DNA from: Treponema sp. OMZ 790
GTDB lineage: Bacteria; Spirochaetota; Spirochaetia; Treponematales; Treponemataceae
Length of the DNA: 64,000 bases
Direction of reading: 5' to 3'
Assembly: GCF_024181285.1 (NCBI RefSeq)
Contig: NZ_CP051201.1
Coordinates: 1,116,001-1,180,000, forward strand
Made by a program: the position numbers and the translations under genes. This document shows positions 52,587 through 61,811 of this stretch, piece by piece. Under the pieces are notes generated by a model. It did no database searches. It saw nothing but the letters and a program-made list of their open reading frames with translations, and had not been told where the DNA came from. The stretch's first letter is position 1; each line of letters begins with the position of its first letter.

Positions 52587-53699
52587 TTATTTTTTTAGAA
52601 GAGAATCTATATAATCGATGGTTTGACAAGCCGTGTTTTCCCAATTATATCGTTTTACCCATTCCAAACCTTTTTCAATCATTTCTTTTCTTTTTGCCGT
52701 GTTTGCATCGCAATCAATTAAAACAGAAATAGCTTCTGCAATTTCTTCCGGTTTTTTTGAGTCGAAAAATAAAGCAGAATCTCCTGCAATTTCGGGAAGG
52801 GCGCCTGCTTTTGCACAAGCTACCGGAACGCCGCATGCCATGGCTTCAATAATGGGTAGGCCTACGCCTTCGATCATCGATGGAAAAACACAAAGGTCTG
52901 CCGACGAATAAAGATGGGGAAGACTTTCATGAGGAAAATATCCTGTAAGCAAAATATCCGAGGAAAAACCGGACTGCAATACTGCATTATGGACGGCTTC
53001 GGAATTATCGCCGTCGGAGCCTGCAATTACAAGACGATGAGAAGAACCTGTTTGCTTTTTAAATAAGGCAAATGCTTTTATCAATTCTACATGGCATTTT
53101 TGCGGATGTGTTATGCGGGAAGCATAAATTATATAAGGCTTTTGAATGGCAAAGGGTTGAATTAAAACCTTGTCTTCATCGTTTGTAATGGGTTTAAAAA
53201 GAGAACAATCAATACCATTGTATATAACTTTTATATTGGAATCGGAAACACCGAATTGGGCTAAATCGGTTTGAATATATTTTGTGGGGCTTATAATACC
53301 TGAAGCGCTTTTAAGAGTACGCTTTAGCCCCATCTTCGCAATCATTCCCAAATCTGCCGATAAAAGACTTTGAATAATCAAAATTGACGGAACTGTAAAA
53401 GCCGGAGGTAAAAGCTCTACACCGCCCGGATAAATAACGGCATCATACCTTTGTTTTTTTATAAAAGAGTTTAAATTTTTAAAATGCCAGAGTTTTTCCG
53501 AAAATTTTGTATCGGAAATATCAATTCCTGCAAAAGAAACATAATCTATATCGGACGTATAAGTATACTTGTCAAGTTCCGGACCGAAAAGCTCGAATTC
53601 GTAATCATTTTTGGGCAAATTTTTTACAAGAGAAAGTATATAAGAGCCTATACCTGAGCGCCCGTGATCACATCCGAATGCATCAACTCCAATTTTCAA
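52587..53699 (-). CDS. Glycosyltransferase family 4
   Basis: The 370-residue protein is a GT-B retaining transferase. The N-terminus MKIGVDAFGCDHGRSGIGSYILSL is a typical donor/acceptor loop start and the C-terminal EX7E motif lies in ADLCVFPSMIEGVGLPIIEAMACG (about residues 268-291). YIIYASRITHPQKCHVELIKAF (about 190-211) is the sugar-nucleotide-binding strand. It probably acts on lipid-linked surface glycan or LOS-like glycolipid; the sugar is unknown. It stands in a same-strand run with the phosphoribosyltransferase and mltG. Confidence 0.8.
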   Translation of the reverse strand: MKIGVDAFGCDHGRSGIGSYILSLVKNLPKNDYEFELFGPELDKYTYTSDIDYVSFAGIDISDTKFSEKLWHFKNLNSFIKKQRYDAVIYPGGVELLPPAFTVPSILIIQSLLSADLGMIAKMGLKRTLKSASGIISPTKYIQTDLAQFGVSDSNIKVIYNGIDCSLFKPITNDEDKVLIQPFAIQKPYIIYASRITHPQKCHVELIKAFALFKKQTGSSHRLVIAGSDGDNSEAVHNAVLQSGFSSDILLTGYFPHESLPHLYSSADLCVFPSMIEGVGLPIIEAMACGVPVACAKAGALPEIAGDSALFFDSKKPEEIAEAISVLIDCDANTAKRKEMIEKGLEWVKRYNWENTACQTIDYIDSLLKK

Positions 53700-53772
53700 A
53701 ATAAATTCCTCCGAGCATAAGGATTATATCACAAATAATAATTTTATGCTATAAGTGCTTAAAATTTAAGCC

Positions 53773-54798
53773 TTATTGTCCTGCCGCTTTTTTTAACAAT
53801 AAAGTATTTCCTGCCCTATTATGCTCTTGAACGGTTTTGTTAAAAATGTGTTTTCCCGTATCTGGATCTATCAGTCTAAAATAAAAATAATCCGTATTTG
53901 CAGGATTGCAGGCTGCATTCAAAGCCGTAAACCCGGGATTTGAAATAGGTCCCGGCGGAAGACCTGCATGAATATAGGTATTGTATGGATTTTGGATTTC
54001 CAGATCTTCGAAAAATAACCGCTTGGGATGTTTTTTATTTTTAATTTCGGTAATTATGTATTCAACTGTTGCACATGACTGTAGTCCCATATTTATTTTA
54101 AGACGGTTTGTAAAAACACTTGAAATTATAGGAGCTTCTTCAGGCAGTTGATATTCTCTTTCGATAATGCTGGCTAAAATTACTTTTTTATGGATATCCG
54201 AAAACTCTTTAGGAAAATTCGGAATGGAGACCGTCTTTTCGAAAAAAGTTTTTATAATCATCTTTATCATCATTTCAGGAGTGTCTTCCTCCCCGAAAAA
54301 GTAAGTATCCGGATATAAAAAACCTTCTGCCGTATCTGCTTTAATACCGTTTTGTGCTAAAAATTCCGGATCTGAGATTATGTTTATAAATTCTTCTGCT
54401 TTTATAAGTCCTGCATTATCAAAAATTTGAGCCGTCTTTTTTAAGGTTAATCCTTCAGGTATCGTAAGTTTTTTAAGAGCTTGAGAGCCTTGTGTAAGTT
54501 TATGCAAAATATCCTGTGTAGTCATTTCGGAGTTTATTTGATACGTCCCTGCCCTTAGGTTAAGTTTCTTTAGGCGGACATAGGCATAAGCATAGAGCTC
54601 CGAGCGTATAAGGTTTTTAGCTTTTAAATCGCTTATAATTGTTTTTGCAGCACTTCCTCGGCTTACTTTAAATGTCACAACAGACTCATAAAAATCCGAT
54701 GGAGGATTATTCAGTTCTAAAATCCCAAAAAAAGCTCCGGCCGCAATAAAAGCGGCTGCACACAAGATTACAATAATAATCTTTGATTTATTTTTCAT
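53773..54798 (-). CDS. mltG: Endolytic transglycosylase MltG
   Basis: MltG cleaves nascent peptidoglycan glycan strands. The ~341-residue protein has one N-terminal membrane segment, a LysM-like region, TIPEGLTLKKTAQIF (about 95), and the YceG catalytic part with ILASIIEREYQLPEEAPIISSVF (catalytic Glu near residue 213) and LQSCATVEYI. NPYNTYIHAGLPPGPISNPG (about 267-286) is the family signature. AAGGA about 10 nt upstream supports ATG 54798. Confidence 0.9.
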   Translation of the reverse strand: MKNKSKIIIVILCAAAFIAAGAFFGILELNNPPSDFYESVVTFKVSRGSAAKTIISDLKAKNLIRSELYAYAYVRLKKLNLRAGTYQINSEMTTQDILHKLTQGSQALKKLTIPEGLTLKKTAQIFDNAGLIKAEEFINIISDPEFLAQNGIKADTAEGFLYPDTYFFGEEDTPEMMIKMIIKTFFEKTVSIPNFPKEFSDIHKKVILASIIEREYQLPEEAPIISSVFTNRLKINMGLQSCATVEYIITEIKNKKHPKRLFFEDLEIQNPYNTYIHAGLPPGPISNPGFTALNAACNPANTDYFYFRLIDPDTGKHIFNKTVQEHNRAGNTLLLKKAAGQ

Positions 54799-54818
54799 AT
54801 ACAAAATTCCTTAATTTA

Positions 54819-55010
54819 TTATAAACAGGCTTTTTCGAAAAATGCCTCAGCCTCTCCTATAGTCATTTTTCCGTACACATAAGACTCTGCAAAATCGGAC
54901 AAAGGTTCCAAGGCTTTAGGAAGAGAATCGGCATTTTTTCTGAGATACAAAGCCAATTGTTTTAATTCCTTATCCGAAAACAAATATGACAGGGATTCGG
55001 TTTCACTCAT
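54819..55010 (-). CDS. Small helical protein downstream of MBL-fold hydrolase
   Basis: The 63-residue protein is predicted to be all helical and acidic (SYLFSDKELKQLALYLRKNA). It overlaps the MBL-fold gene by 4 bp (ATGA), which argues for coupled translation and a real gene. I do not recognise the family. Confidence 0.6.
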   Translation of the reverse strand: MSETESLSYLFSDKELKQLALYLRKNADSLPKALEPLSDFAESYVYGKMTIGEAEAFFEKACL

Positions 55011-55969
55011 ATTAAAAAAGACCTGCCTTCTTGAGCAATAAAAATTTCAATATCGGGTGCGCGTGAACAATCCCTATACCAATCAGCGGTCTGTTTGAGT
55101 GAAAATACCTTTTTATCTTGATAAGTAGGTTCATGATGAAAAAGAGCAATGCTTTTTATTTTCCAGCCGGCTGCAAAGTCTATTGCAACGGAAAAAGTCG
55201 AATGCCCCCACCCTTCCTTTTGGATTGAGTCCGTAAGAGTGTATTGAGCGTCTATTATCAGCATCTCGGCATCGGTATAAAATTCGGCGTTTTGTTCGTT
55301 TCTTTCAAAATCACGCGGACGAAGTTCCGTATCGGTGGAATAGATTATTTTTTTTCCGTTTTCGATTACGGAATAAGCAGTGCATCCTCCCGGATGACGC
55401 ACTCTATGCCAGCCTATTTTTGTATCGCCTATTTCGACATATTTTTGATCAGGTTCTATATATTTAAATTCAAAAGAAGCACCGAAGCCGTCTTCTCCAA
55501 GCATCGAAATCGGAAAATACGGGTATTTCATTTGGTCTTCTAAAAATTCCTTTGCTTTTTTTCGGGTACTGTATACTATAATCTTGTTTCGAGGATCGTA
55601 AGCAGGATTAAAAAAAGGAAGACCTTGAATATGGTCCCAATGGAAATGCGAAAAAAATAAATGATAGGTTGTGTTTTTTCCGTAATCAGGCCTTTTCATT
55701 AAATCTATGCCTAACTCTCTTATCCCTGTTCCGGCATCAAAAATCAGATGCTCCCCTTCATTTGTTTCAACTTCAACACAGGAAGTATTAGAGCCTATGG
55801 TGCCGAAAAGCCATTTAGGCAGAGAGGCTAAAAAACGCTCCCTTGAATCCTGACTTTCAAGGTCCTTTAGAGTTATTCTTTGAACTACTGCTGCAATTTT
55901 ACTTTGAACTTGCGCCGGCGTAAGCGGAGCCGGAAGCGAGCCTCTAACACCCCAAAATTTTACAAGCAT
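55007..55969 (-). CDS. MBL-fold metallohydrolase, PhnP/phosphodiesterase-like
   Basis: The 320-residue protein has the metallo-beta-lactamase HxHxDH motif FSHFHWDHIQGLPFF (about residues 107-121), an upstream GTGIREL loop, HPGGCTAYSV (about 194) and a late STDTELRP aspartate (about 211). It resembles cAMP/RNase Z-like phosphodiesterases of the COG1235 type. The substrate is not certain. A 63-residue gene is translationally coupled downstream. Confidence 0.8.
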   Translation of the reverse strand: MLVKFWGVRGSLPAPLTPAQVQSKIAAVVQRITLKDLESQDSRERFLASLPKWLFGTIGSNTSCVEVETNEGEHLIFDAGTGIRELGIDLMKRPDYGKNTTYHLFFSHFHWDHIQGLPFFNPAYDPRNKIIVYSTRKKAKEFLEDQMKYPYFPISMLGEDGFGASFEFKYIEPDQKYVEIGDTKIGWHRVRHPGGCTAYSVIENGKKIIYSTDTELRPRDFERNEQNAEFYTDAEMLIIDAQYTLTDSIQKEGWGHSTFSVAIDFAAGWKIKSIALFHHEPTYQDKKVFSLKQTADWYRDCSRAPDIEIFIAQEGRSFLI

Positions 55970-55986
55970 AAAATTATTCCTTAAAC

Positions 55987-56433
55987 TTAATCTACTCTCC
56001 GCTTAATACAGGGCTCAGCCTTTCGCCTTGTAAGAATTTTTTCAATTTTTTCGGCAGAATAAAATTCACCTTTTCCCATGCCGGGACAATATTGGGCATT
56101 TATATCCCACATATCTTTTGAACTTAAAACCGAATTCCAAAAAGGAAAGTCCGAACATTGTCGAGGTCTTGCAGTATAAGCCTTACATCCCTCATCCCAA
56201 AGTATACAGTCATAATTGGATTTTTCCTTTAAAGATAGGTATTCAAAACCGTCCTCTTTAGGAACCCAGCGGCAATACACTTTTATAAATTCGTCTTTCT
56301 GCATAGCTGTCCATTCCAATAATCTTAAAAGATCATGTTCGGACAAAAACACAAATCCCGGATCAAATCGGCAACAGGCCGAACATCTTGTGCATGAAAA
56401 ATGTAAACCGTCTTTCCAGAATTTATTATTCAT
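55987..56433 (-). CDS. YkgJ family cysteine-cluster protein
   Basis: The ~148-residue protein begins FWKDGLHFSCTRCSACCRFDPGFV, with the YkgJ C-x2-C-x2-CC cluster, and later has YDCILWDEGCKAYTARPRQCSDFPFW, the second cysteine set. The family is thought to bind zinc or an Fe-S centre. Start at 56433 is chosen because the preceding 17 codons overlap the tRNA terminator hairpin region. Function is unknown. Confidence 0.8.
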   Translation of the reverse strand: MNNKFWKDGLHFSCTRCSACCRFDPGFVFLSEHDLLRLLEWTAMQKDEFIKVYCRWVPKEDGFEYLSLKEKSNYDCILWDEGCKAYTARPRQCSDFPFWNSVLSSKDMWDINAQYCPGMGKGEFYSAEKIEKILTRRKAEPCIKRRVD

Positions 56434-56450
56434 AAATAATAGTATAAAAC

Positions 56451-56503
56451 AAAAAAGGGATTGTTTCAAGATCTTTTTTATCAAAAGATTTAAAACAATC
56501 CCT
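56451..56503 (-). terminator. Rho-independent terminator after tRNA-Tyr
   Basis: Minus-strand GGGATTGTTTT-type arm pairs with AAACAATCCC (56457-56503), with an inner ATCTTTT/AAAAGAT stem, followed by a run of six T residues. It ends the tRNA-Thr/tRNA-Tyr transcript just before the cysteine-cluster gene. Confidence 0.75.
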
Positions 56504-56507
56504 AAAA

Positions 56508-56589
56508 TGGGGAGTCAAGGATTCGGACCTTGGAAGGCATAGCCAACAGATTTACAGTCTGCCCCCTTTGACCGCTCGGGAAACTCCCC
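56508..56589 (-). tRNA. tRNA-Tyr (GTA)
   Basis: Read on the minus strand, the 7-bp acceptor stem GGGGAGT/ACTCCCC, D-arm, anticodon arm with CAGACTGTAAATCTG (anticodon GTA), a long variable arm of class II type, and a T-arm with TCCGAATCC. CCA is not encoded. Confidence 0.95.
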
Positions 56590-56595
56590 ATAAAA

Positions 56596-56670
56596 AGCCA
56601 ACTTAGGGATTCGAACCCTAGACCCCGAGATTACAAATCACGTGCTCTGGACCAGCTGAGCTAAGTTGGC
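56596..56670 (-). tRNA. tRNA-Thr (TGT)
   Basis: Read on the minus strand, GCCAACT/AGTTGGC acceptor stem, TAGCTCAGCTGG D-arm, anticodon loop TTTGTAA (anticodon TGT), and GGTTCGAATCC T-loop. It lies 6 bp before tRNA-Tyr; the two are likely one transcript from the promoter at 56687-56715. Confidence 0.95.
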
Positions 56671-56686
56671 ATAGACAACAAAGGGG

Positions 56687-56715
56687 AGTTTACTCGATAA
56701 ACCGAATTTTGTCAA
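56687..56715 (-). promoter_or_regulatory. tRNA operon promoter
   Basis: Minus-strand TTGACA (56710-56715) and TAAACT (56687-56692) with 17-bp spacing, placing transcription start about 10 nt before tRNA-Thr. Confidence 0.6.
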
Positions 56716-56772
56716 GAGGTTTTAATGAAAATTTTAGATAATTTTTAGGGTATCGTGTAAAAACCGATGTTT

Positions 56773-57384
56773 TTAGAGTCCGCCTCTTATAAATTTGATT
56801 TCTCCGTTTGACTCCGCATATAAAAGATATTCGGTATCGGGTTTAAAATTACGCAAAATGACGGTTTTTATCTTTGCAGAAGAAAAGAGTTTTAAAAGAT
56901 AAGGGGAAAATACCGTATATCCATAAAGCTCTTTTATAAGAGCTTTTTCTTCTTTTGAAAAAAAAGTATAGTCATAAATTGCAGGAAAGCCGCCGCGGTT
57001 ATAATAATTAAAGAGGTTTAAACCCGTTCCTTGTTTTGATTCATCCGAAAAAATTCTATACGGAAAAACTATTGGACCTGTCTTAAATGTAAAAACTATG
57101 CATTCCAAATTAAGTTCTTGTCCATGCCATGCCCTTTCATAACTATTTATGAGCTCTCCTTTGGGTGTAAAAAAAGAAATAACGGCGCTTACCGTTTCGG
57201 TATTTTGTCCGAAAGTTTTTATTACGGTACCGGTATTGTATACGGTAAAACCGGACTCGGAGATTTGTTTTTCGATGGAATTTAATTTATCTGCATAAAA
57301 ATCTGCAGCTCCGAAAATTAAAAAAAACAAAAATGAGACGGATAAAAAAATAATCAAAAATCTTTTTTTTCTTTTTAAAAGCAA
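56773..57384 (-). CDS. Hypothetical membrane-anchored protein
   Basis: The 203-residue protein starts with LLKRKKRFLIIFLSVSFLFFLIFGAADFYA, a signal anchor or signal peptide, then a beta-rich periplasmic domain with no recognised motif. The start codon is TTG with GAAGG upstream, and the start lies 3 bp after the ligA stop, so it is the second gene of that operon. Confidence 0.55.
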   Translation of the reverse strand: MLLKRKKRFLIIFLSVSFLFFLIFGAADFYADKLNSIEKQISESGFTVYNTGTVIKTFGQNTETVSAVISFFTPKGELINSYERAWHGQELNLECIVFTFKTGPIVFPYRIFSDESKQGTGLNLFNYYNRGGFPAIYDYTFFSKEEKALIKELYGYTVFSPYLLKLFSSAKIKTVILRNFKPDTEYLLYAESNGEIKFIRGGL

Positions 57385-57386
57385 AG

Positions 57387-59333
57387 TTATACCTTCCCGA
57401 TGAGTTTTAAAAATGCTTCTTCGGTTATGATAGCTGTTCCCAATTCTTGGGCTTTTTTGTTTTTAGATGAACCCGAATCGGGGGTATTGGTTACAAGATA
57501 ACTTAGGCCCTTTACAACGGAGGATTTTACTGTTCCGCCCTTCTCTTTTACCAAGACTTCAGCTTGAGCTCTCTTCATCGTATTAAGCTCCCCTGTAAAG
57601 CAAAAACTCAAACCCTTTAAAACGGCTCCTTCTTCAGCTGAAAGGGGGGGCTTAATTTTTATAAAGCCCTTATCGATTAATCCTGTCATCTCATCTTTTA
57701 AGATCGAAAGATTGGTTACCAATGTACGGGATAGTACCTGCCCGAACTGATAAACATTTGCAAAATCTTCTTCTGAGGCTTTAAGAAGTTTATCCAAATC
57801 ATCAAAACCGGCTTCTTCAAGCTTTTCGACCATGGTTTCGCCGATTCCTTCTATATCAAAGCCTGCAATAAATTTAGTTAAGCTTATTTCTTTTTTGGAA
57901 TGAAGGGCCTTATAGACCTTTTCGGCAGAGAGCTTTCCCATGCGGTCTATAGCCGCCAATTCTTCAATGCTGAGGGTGTATAGGTCAGTAATGGAATTGA
58001 CACGTCCCATATCAAAAAGCCTTTTTATGAGGGTAATGCCGAAATCTCTTATGTCGAGAACGCTTATCCATTTTTCGATTCGGTGATGAATAAGCTTAGG
58101 ACAGCTCATATTGGGGCAATAAAGCCTCGTTCCCTCATTGGTAAGGGGGGTACCGCAGACAGAGCAGGTATCGGGATATTCTATTTCTTTAGCATCCGGA
58201 GGGTTATCTGCAAGGCCTTCTATTTTAGGAATTATCTCCCCCCTCTTGGTTACCACTACATGGCTTCCGATTTTCAAGTTGAGGGCCTTGATTATGTTCG
58301 GGTTTGCAAGACTTGCTCTTTTTACCGTAGTGCCTGCAAGGCGTACCGGCTCGATAAGGGCTATTGGGGTATAGGTTGCCCCCGACTCGCTCCATTCGAT
58401 TTCTTTTAAAATGGTAACGGCTTCTTCTAGGCTGAACTTAAAGGCGATCTGCTTTTCGGGGCGGGCTCTTTTCATGTCATCAGGATCGATTGTATCGTTT
58501 TTTATTACAAGGCCGTCTATATCGTAGTCCAAGGAAGGACGGATATCCATAACATGGGCCCTGTATTCTATTACCTCATCAATGCTTTTACAGTATTTTA
58601 CTTCAACACAAGTAAATCCCGCTTCTTTAAGCCAATCGAGTTTTTCGGATTCGGTTTTAAATGGGGCTTCTCCCGTAAAGGGGCGGCCTATGCTTCCTTG
58701 GACGGCATCATAGGCAAAGAGGTTTAAGTGCTCGCACATTTCCCCGGTCTTTTTTTTCATAAGCCCGTTTGCGGCATTTCGGCAATTAGCCTTATCCTTA
58801 AAGTATTTTTGATGAACGGAGCGGAGCATTATAACCTCGCACCTTATTCCTCCCGAAAAGGGTTTACCCCCATCGGCACCGGAACTGCCTTTTACTGAGA
58901 TGTTTTTTATGAGACCCTTCATTTTAAGCACATTCTCGGTTATATCGTCTCCGATTTTTCCGTCGCCTCTGGTAACTGCACGCACAAAGCGGCCTTCTTC
59001 ATATTGAAGCTCAAGGCTCGCTCCGTCCATTTTATATTGCACGATATATTCTTTAAAGGGCATCTTTAAGGCCCAGGCTTCAAAAGAAGGCGGATCGGCA
59101 GCCTTTTCCTGGCTTCCCATTGGAATGATGTGTTCGGACTTTGGAAAACCGTCGGTAGACTCCAAAGGAACGGTAAAAAAAAGTTTATTTTGAGGATCCA
59201 GTTCCCTTAACTCGTCCCAAAGAGCATCGAATTCCGCATCCGAAATTTCAGGCTGGGCATTATAATAAAGGTCTTGATGCCTTTTAATAGTTTTTTCAAG
59301 GTCTAAAATTCTTTTTTCTTCAGTTGTTGACAT
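57387..59333 (-). CDS. ligA: NAD-dependent DNA ligase
   Basis: LigA seals nicks using NAD+. The 648-residue protein has the adenylation K-x-DG motif (YKMDGASLEL, near residue 100), nucleotidyltransferase strands (GGIRCEVI, DGLVIKND), an OB domain, the zinc finger CSVCGTPLTNEGTRLYCPNMSC (about 394-415), helix-hairpin-helix repeats (about 440-560) and a C-terminal BRCT domain (about 575-648). Everything essential is present. Confidence 0.95.
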   Translation of the reverse strand: MSTTEEKRILDLEKTIKRHQDLYYNAQPEISDAEFDALWDELRELDPQNKLFFTVPLESTDGFPKSEHIIPMGSQEKAADPPSFEAWALKMPFKEYIVQYKMDGASLELQYEEGRFVRAVTRGDGKIGDDITENVLKMKGLIKNISVKGSSGADGGKPFSGGIRCEVIMLRSVHQKYFKDKANCRNAANGLMKKKTGEMCEHLNLFAYDAVQGSIGRPFTGEAPFKTESEKLDWLKEAGFTCVEVKYCKSIDEVIEYRAHVMDIRPSLDYDIDGLVIKNDTIDPDDMKRARPEKQIAFKFSLEEAVTILKEIEWSESGATYTPIALIEPVRLAGTTVKRASLANPNIIKALNLKIGSHVVVTKRGEIIPKIEGLADNPPDAKEIEYPDTCSVCGTPLTNEGTRLYCPNMSCPKLIHHRIEKWISVLDIRDFGITLIKRLFDMGRVNSITDLYTLSIEELAAIDRMGKLSAEKVYKALHSKKEISLTKFIAGFDIEGIGETMVEKLEEAGFDDLDKLLKASEEDFANVYQFGQVLSRTLVTNLSILKDEMTGLIDKGFIKIKPPLSAEEGAVLKGLSFCFTGELNTMKRAQAEVLVKEKGGTVKSSVVKGLSYLVTNTPDSGSSKNKKAQELGTAIITEEAFLKLIGKV

Positions 59334-59443
59334 ATTTATTTGCTCACCATTGTTTTTAGCATTATATCACAACAGCATATAAAAATAAAGTATACTTTAA
59401 AATCAATTGCCAATTTTACTCTTTTGTGATATATTGTGAGGTA

Positions 59444-60478
59444 ATGAGTGAATTAAAAAAGCGGCTTGAAAATATCGAAAAGACTCTTGATTTATTTTTA
59501 CCCGAAAATGTAACATCCTCTTGGATTTCTCAAAGTTTCGGCGAATTAAATGCAAATTTGTCCGATGACTTTTTTTTAAATATAATTAACCCTGTAAGGG
59601 ATTTGGTAAAGAGAGGCGGAAAAAGGTGGAGGCCCCTTCTATGTGTGCTTTCATGTGAATTGGCCGAAGGCGATCCCGAAAAGGCCTACCCCCTTACCCC
59701 CCTCATAGAGTTTTGCCATACGGCAAGCCTTGTTCATGACGATATAGAAGACAAGTCCGAGACCCGCAGAGGGGCTCCGGCTGCTCACATAAAATACGGG
59801 CTTGATACGGCCTTAAATTCAGCCTCATGGCTCTATTTTGAAGCCCTTAATCCCCTGATCAATTACAAGACATCCGAATCGGTAAGGGCCGGAATATACT
59901 CGCTTTATTCTCAAAATTTAAGAAGGCTTCACTTAGGGCAGTCGATGGATATAGGCTGGCATTCAAATCCCGATATCATTCCGTCCATCGATCAATACAT
60001 AACAATGATAAGCCTAAAAACCGGCTCGCTTGCAAAACTGGCAGGAGAGTTGGGATTCATAGCTGCCGATAAGTCTATGAATGAGGTTTTGGAATACGGA
60101 AAACTTATGACCGATATGGGAATAGGTTTTCAGATATTGGATGATGTCAAAAATATTACCGAAGGAAATGCAGGTAAAAAGCGCGGAGACGACATAATCG
60201 AAGGCAAAAAAAGCCTACCGGTAATTTTTTATGCAGAAGAAAATCCTCAAGGCGCCGAAAAAATAAAGCTTTTATTTAAACAGGCAGCCAAGGAAGGAAT
60301 AGATTCTCCGGCTGTAGAAGAGTGTATTTCGGCTATTTCTTCTTCAAGGGCCGTAAAAAGGGCCGAAGATTACGGTAAAAAGATTGTAGAAGCTTCATTG
60401 ATAAAGCTTCAAAATAATTACAAACAAAACGAAGCAAAAGAACTTATCTTCGATTTGTTTAACATGATATTGAGGTAG
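59444..60478 (+). CDS. Polyprenyl diphosphate synthase
   Basis: The ~344-residue trans-prenyltransferase elongates allylic diphosphates with IPP. The first aspartate motif is HDDIEDKSETRRG (about 100-112, preceded by TASLV) and RGGKRWRPLLCVLSCELAE (about 47-65) holds the RPLL loop. The second motif, FQILDDVKN (about 223-231), has Asn where the standard DDxxD ends in Asp. Chain length cannot be told. GAGGT precedes ATG 59444, chosen over an earlier TTG-type start. Confidence 0.85.
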   Translation: MSELKKRLENIEKTLDLFLPENVTSSWISQSFGELNANLSDDFFLNIINPVRDLVKRGGKRWRPLLCVLSCELAEGDPEKAYPLTPLIEFCHTASLVHDDIEDKSETRRGAPAAHIKYGLDTALNSASWLYFEALNPLINYKTSESVRAGIYSLYSQNLRRLHLGQSMDIGWHSNPDIIPSIDQYITMISLKTGSLAKLAGELGFIAADKSMNEVLEYGKLMTDMGIGFQILDDVKNITEGNAGKKRGDDIIEGKKSLPVIFYAEENPQGAEKIKLLFKQAAKEGIDSPAVEECISAISSSRAVKRAEDYGKKIVEASLIKLQNNYKQNEAKELIFDLFNMILR

Positions 60479-60481
60479 AAA

Positions 60482-61006
60482 ATGCAAGAATCGGCTCAAT
60501 TTTTTAACGATACGGGAGTCAGCATGTCGATGCAGGGGTTTCATAACGAAGCCATAGCCTGCTTAAAAAAAGGACTTGCCCTTGAACCGGACAACAGCCT
60601 CATGTGGCTTAACCTCGGTTTAAGCTATTATGCGGCCAAAAGACAAAACGACAGTAAATTTGCCCTTTTTCAATCTTTAAAATACAATCCCTACGAGGCA
60701 GATGCTTGGGATTCTTTAGGCCTTGTTTTGTTTGAAACCGGAGACATCGATCAGGCCGAAAGAGCCTTTGAAAGCGCCTTAAAACTTGAACCCGAAAACG
60801 GCCGTGTTTGGAACAATTACGGAACGGTTTTATTTAACAAGGAAAACTATAAGGCTGCAAGAAGAGCCTTTGAATCGGCCGTTACCCTTGACCCCGAAAT
60901 GGGAGATGCTGTATTTAATTTGCGTGATACCTATCTTGAATTGGGTATGGATAATTTAGCCGAAAAATGCAATAAGATTTTAAAAGAAATGGATTATCAA
61001 GAATAA
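60482..61006 (+). CDS. TPR protein
   Basis: The 174-residue protein has four clear TPR units: HNEAIACLKKGLALEPDNSLMWLNLGLSYY, ...QSLKYNPYEADAWDSLGLVLFE, ...AERAFESALKLEPENGRVWNNYGTVL and ...ARRAFESAVTLDPEMGDAVFNL. No signal peptide, so cytoplasmic. It starts 3 bp after the polyprenyl synthase stop and precedes the YmdB-like gene by one base, suggesting one operon. Confidence 0.8.
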   Translation: MQESAQFFNDTGVSMSMQGFHNEAIACLKKGLALEPDNSLMWLNLGLSYYAAKRQNDSKFALFQSLKYNPYEADAWDSLGLVLFETGDIDQAERAFESALKLEPENGRVWNNYGTVLFNKENYKAARRAFESAVTLDPEMGDAVFNLRDTYLELGMDNLAEKCNKILKEMDYQE

Positions 61007-61007
61007 A

Positions 61008-61811
61008 ATGAATATTCTATATATTGCTGAAATTACAGGCAAAGCAGGAGTACGTCTTATAAAAACACAACTTTCAAATCTAAAAGAAAAATATAAGGCT
61101 GATTTTGTTATTGCCAATGCAAACTCTGCTACAGGCTCAGGAGGCCTTGGAAAGCAGCATGCCGTATACCTAAAAAAATTAGGCATTGACTGTATAACCT
61201 CAGGGGACTTAATCTTTCAAAAAAAAGACTTGGTGGATTACCTTCCTAAAACGCCCCATGTGCTGCGCCCATTTAATTTACCTTCGGAATCTCCCGGCCG
61301 CGGATGGAAAATTTTTAGTTTAAAAATAAATAAAAAAATAGCCGTTGTTTCTGCTATCGGAAGAATAGGCAGACATAAAATTATGGCGGAAAATCCATTT
61401 ACTGAAACCGAAAAACTTGTTTCCCAATTAAAAGAAGAAACCGACCATATCTTTGTAGATTTTTCTTCATTTGCAACTGCCGAAAAGCAAGCCCTTGGTT
61501 TTTTACTTTCAGGAAAGGTTTCAGCCATTGTAGGCTCGGGTACAAAAGTACAGACAGCCGATGAATGTATTTTAGAAAATAAAACCGCCTATATAACAGA
61601 TGCAGGCAGAACGGGGAGCCTTAATTCTGTCGGAGGCTATTCAATTGAAGATAAGATAAGGGAGTACCGAACATGTCTTCCTGATTTTGGGAAGGATGCA
61701 TGGGCTCGGCCTACTCTTCAAGGGCTCTTTATAAAAACGGATAATGACGGAAACGCTATAGAAATAAAAAGAATTTTTGAGGAGTCAGAACTTTGCAAAG
61801 ACACGGAATAG
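61008..61811 (+). CDS. YmdB/TIGR00282-family protein lacking metal ligands
   Basis: The 267-residue protein aligns end to end with the YmdB metallophosphodiesterases: ILYIAEITGKAGVRLI for ILFIGDVVGSPGR, ANANSATGSGGLG for INGENAAHGKG, TSGDLIFQKKDL for TMGNHTWDKKEI, VDFSSFATAEKQALG for IDFHAEATSEKLALG and VGSGTKVQTAD for VGTHTHVQTAD. The catalytic Asp, Glu, Asn and the three His are all changed, so dinuclear metal chemistry should be lost while the scaffold is retained. The gene overlaps the RseC-like gene downstream by 19 bp. Confidence 0.75.
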   Translation: MNILYIAEITGKAGVRLIKTQLSNLKEKYKADFVIANANSATGSGGLGKQHAVYLKKLGIDCITSGDLIFQKKDLVDYLPKTPHVLRPFNLPSESPGRGWKIFSLKINKKIAVVSAIGRIGRHKIMAENPFTETEKLVSQLKEETDHIFVDFSSFATAEKQALGFLLSGKVSAIVGSGTKVQTADECILENKTAYITDAGRTGSLNSVGGYSIEDKIREYRTCLPDFGKDAWARPTLQGLFIKTDNDGNAIEIKRIFEESELCKDTE

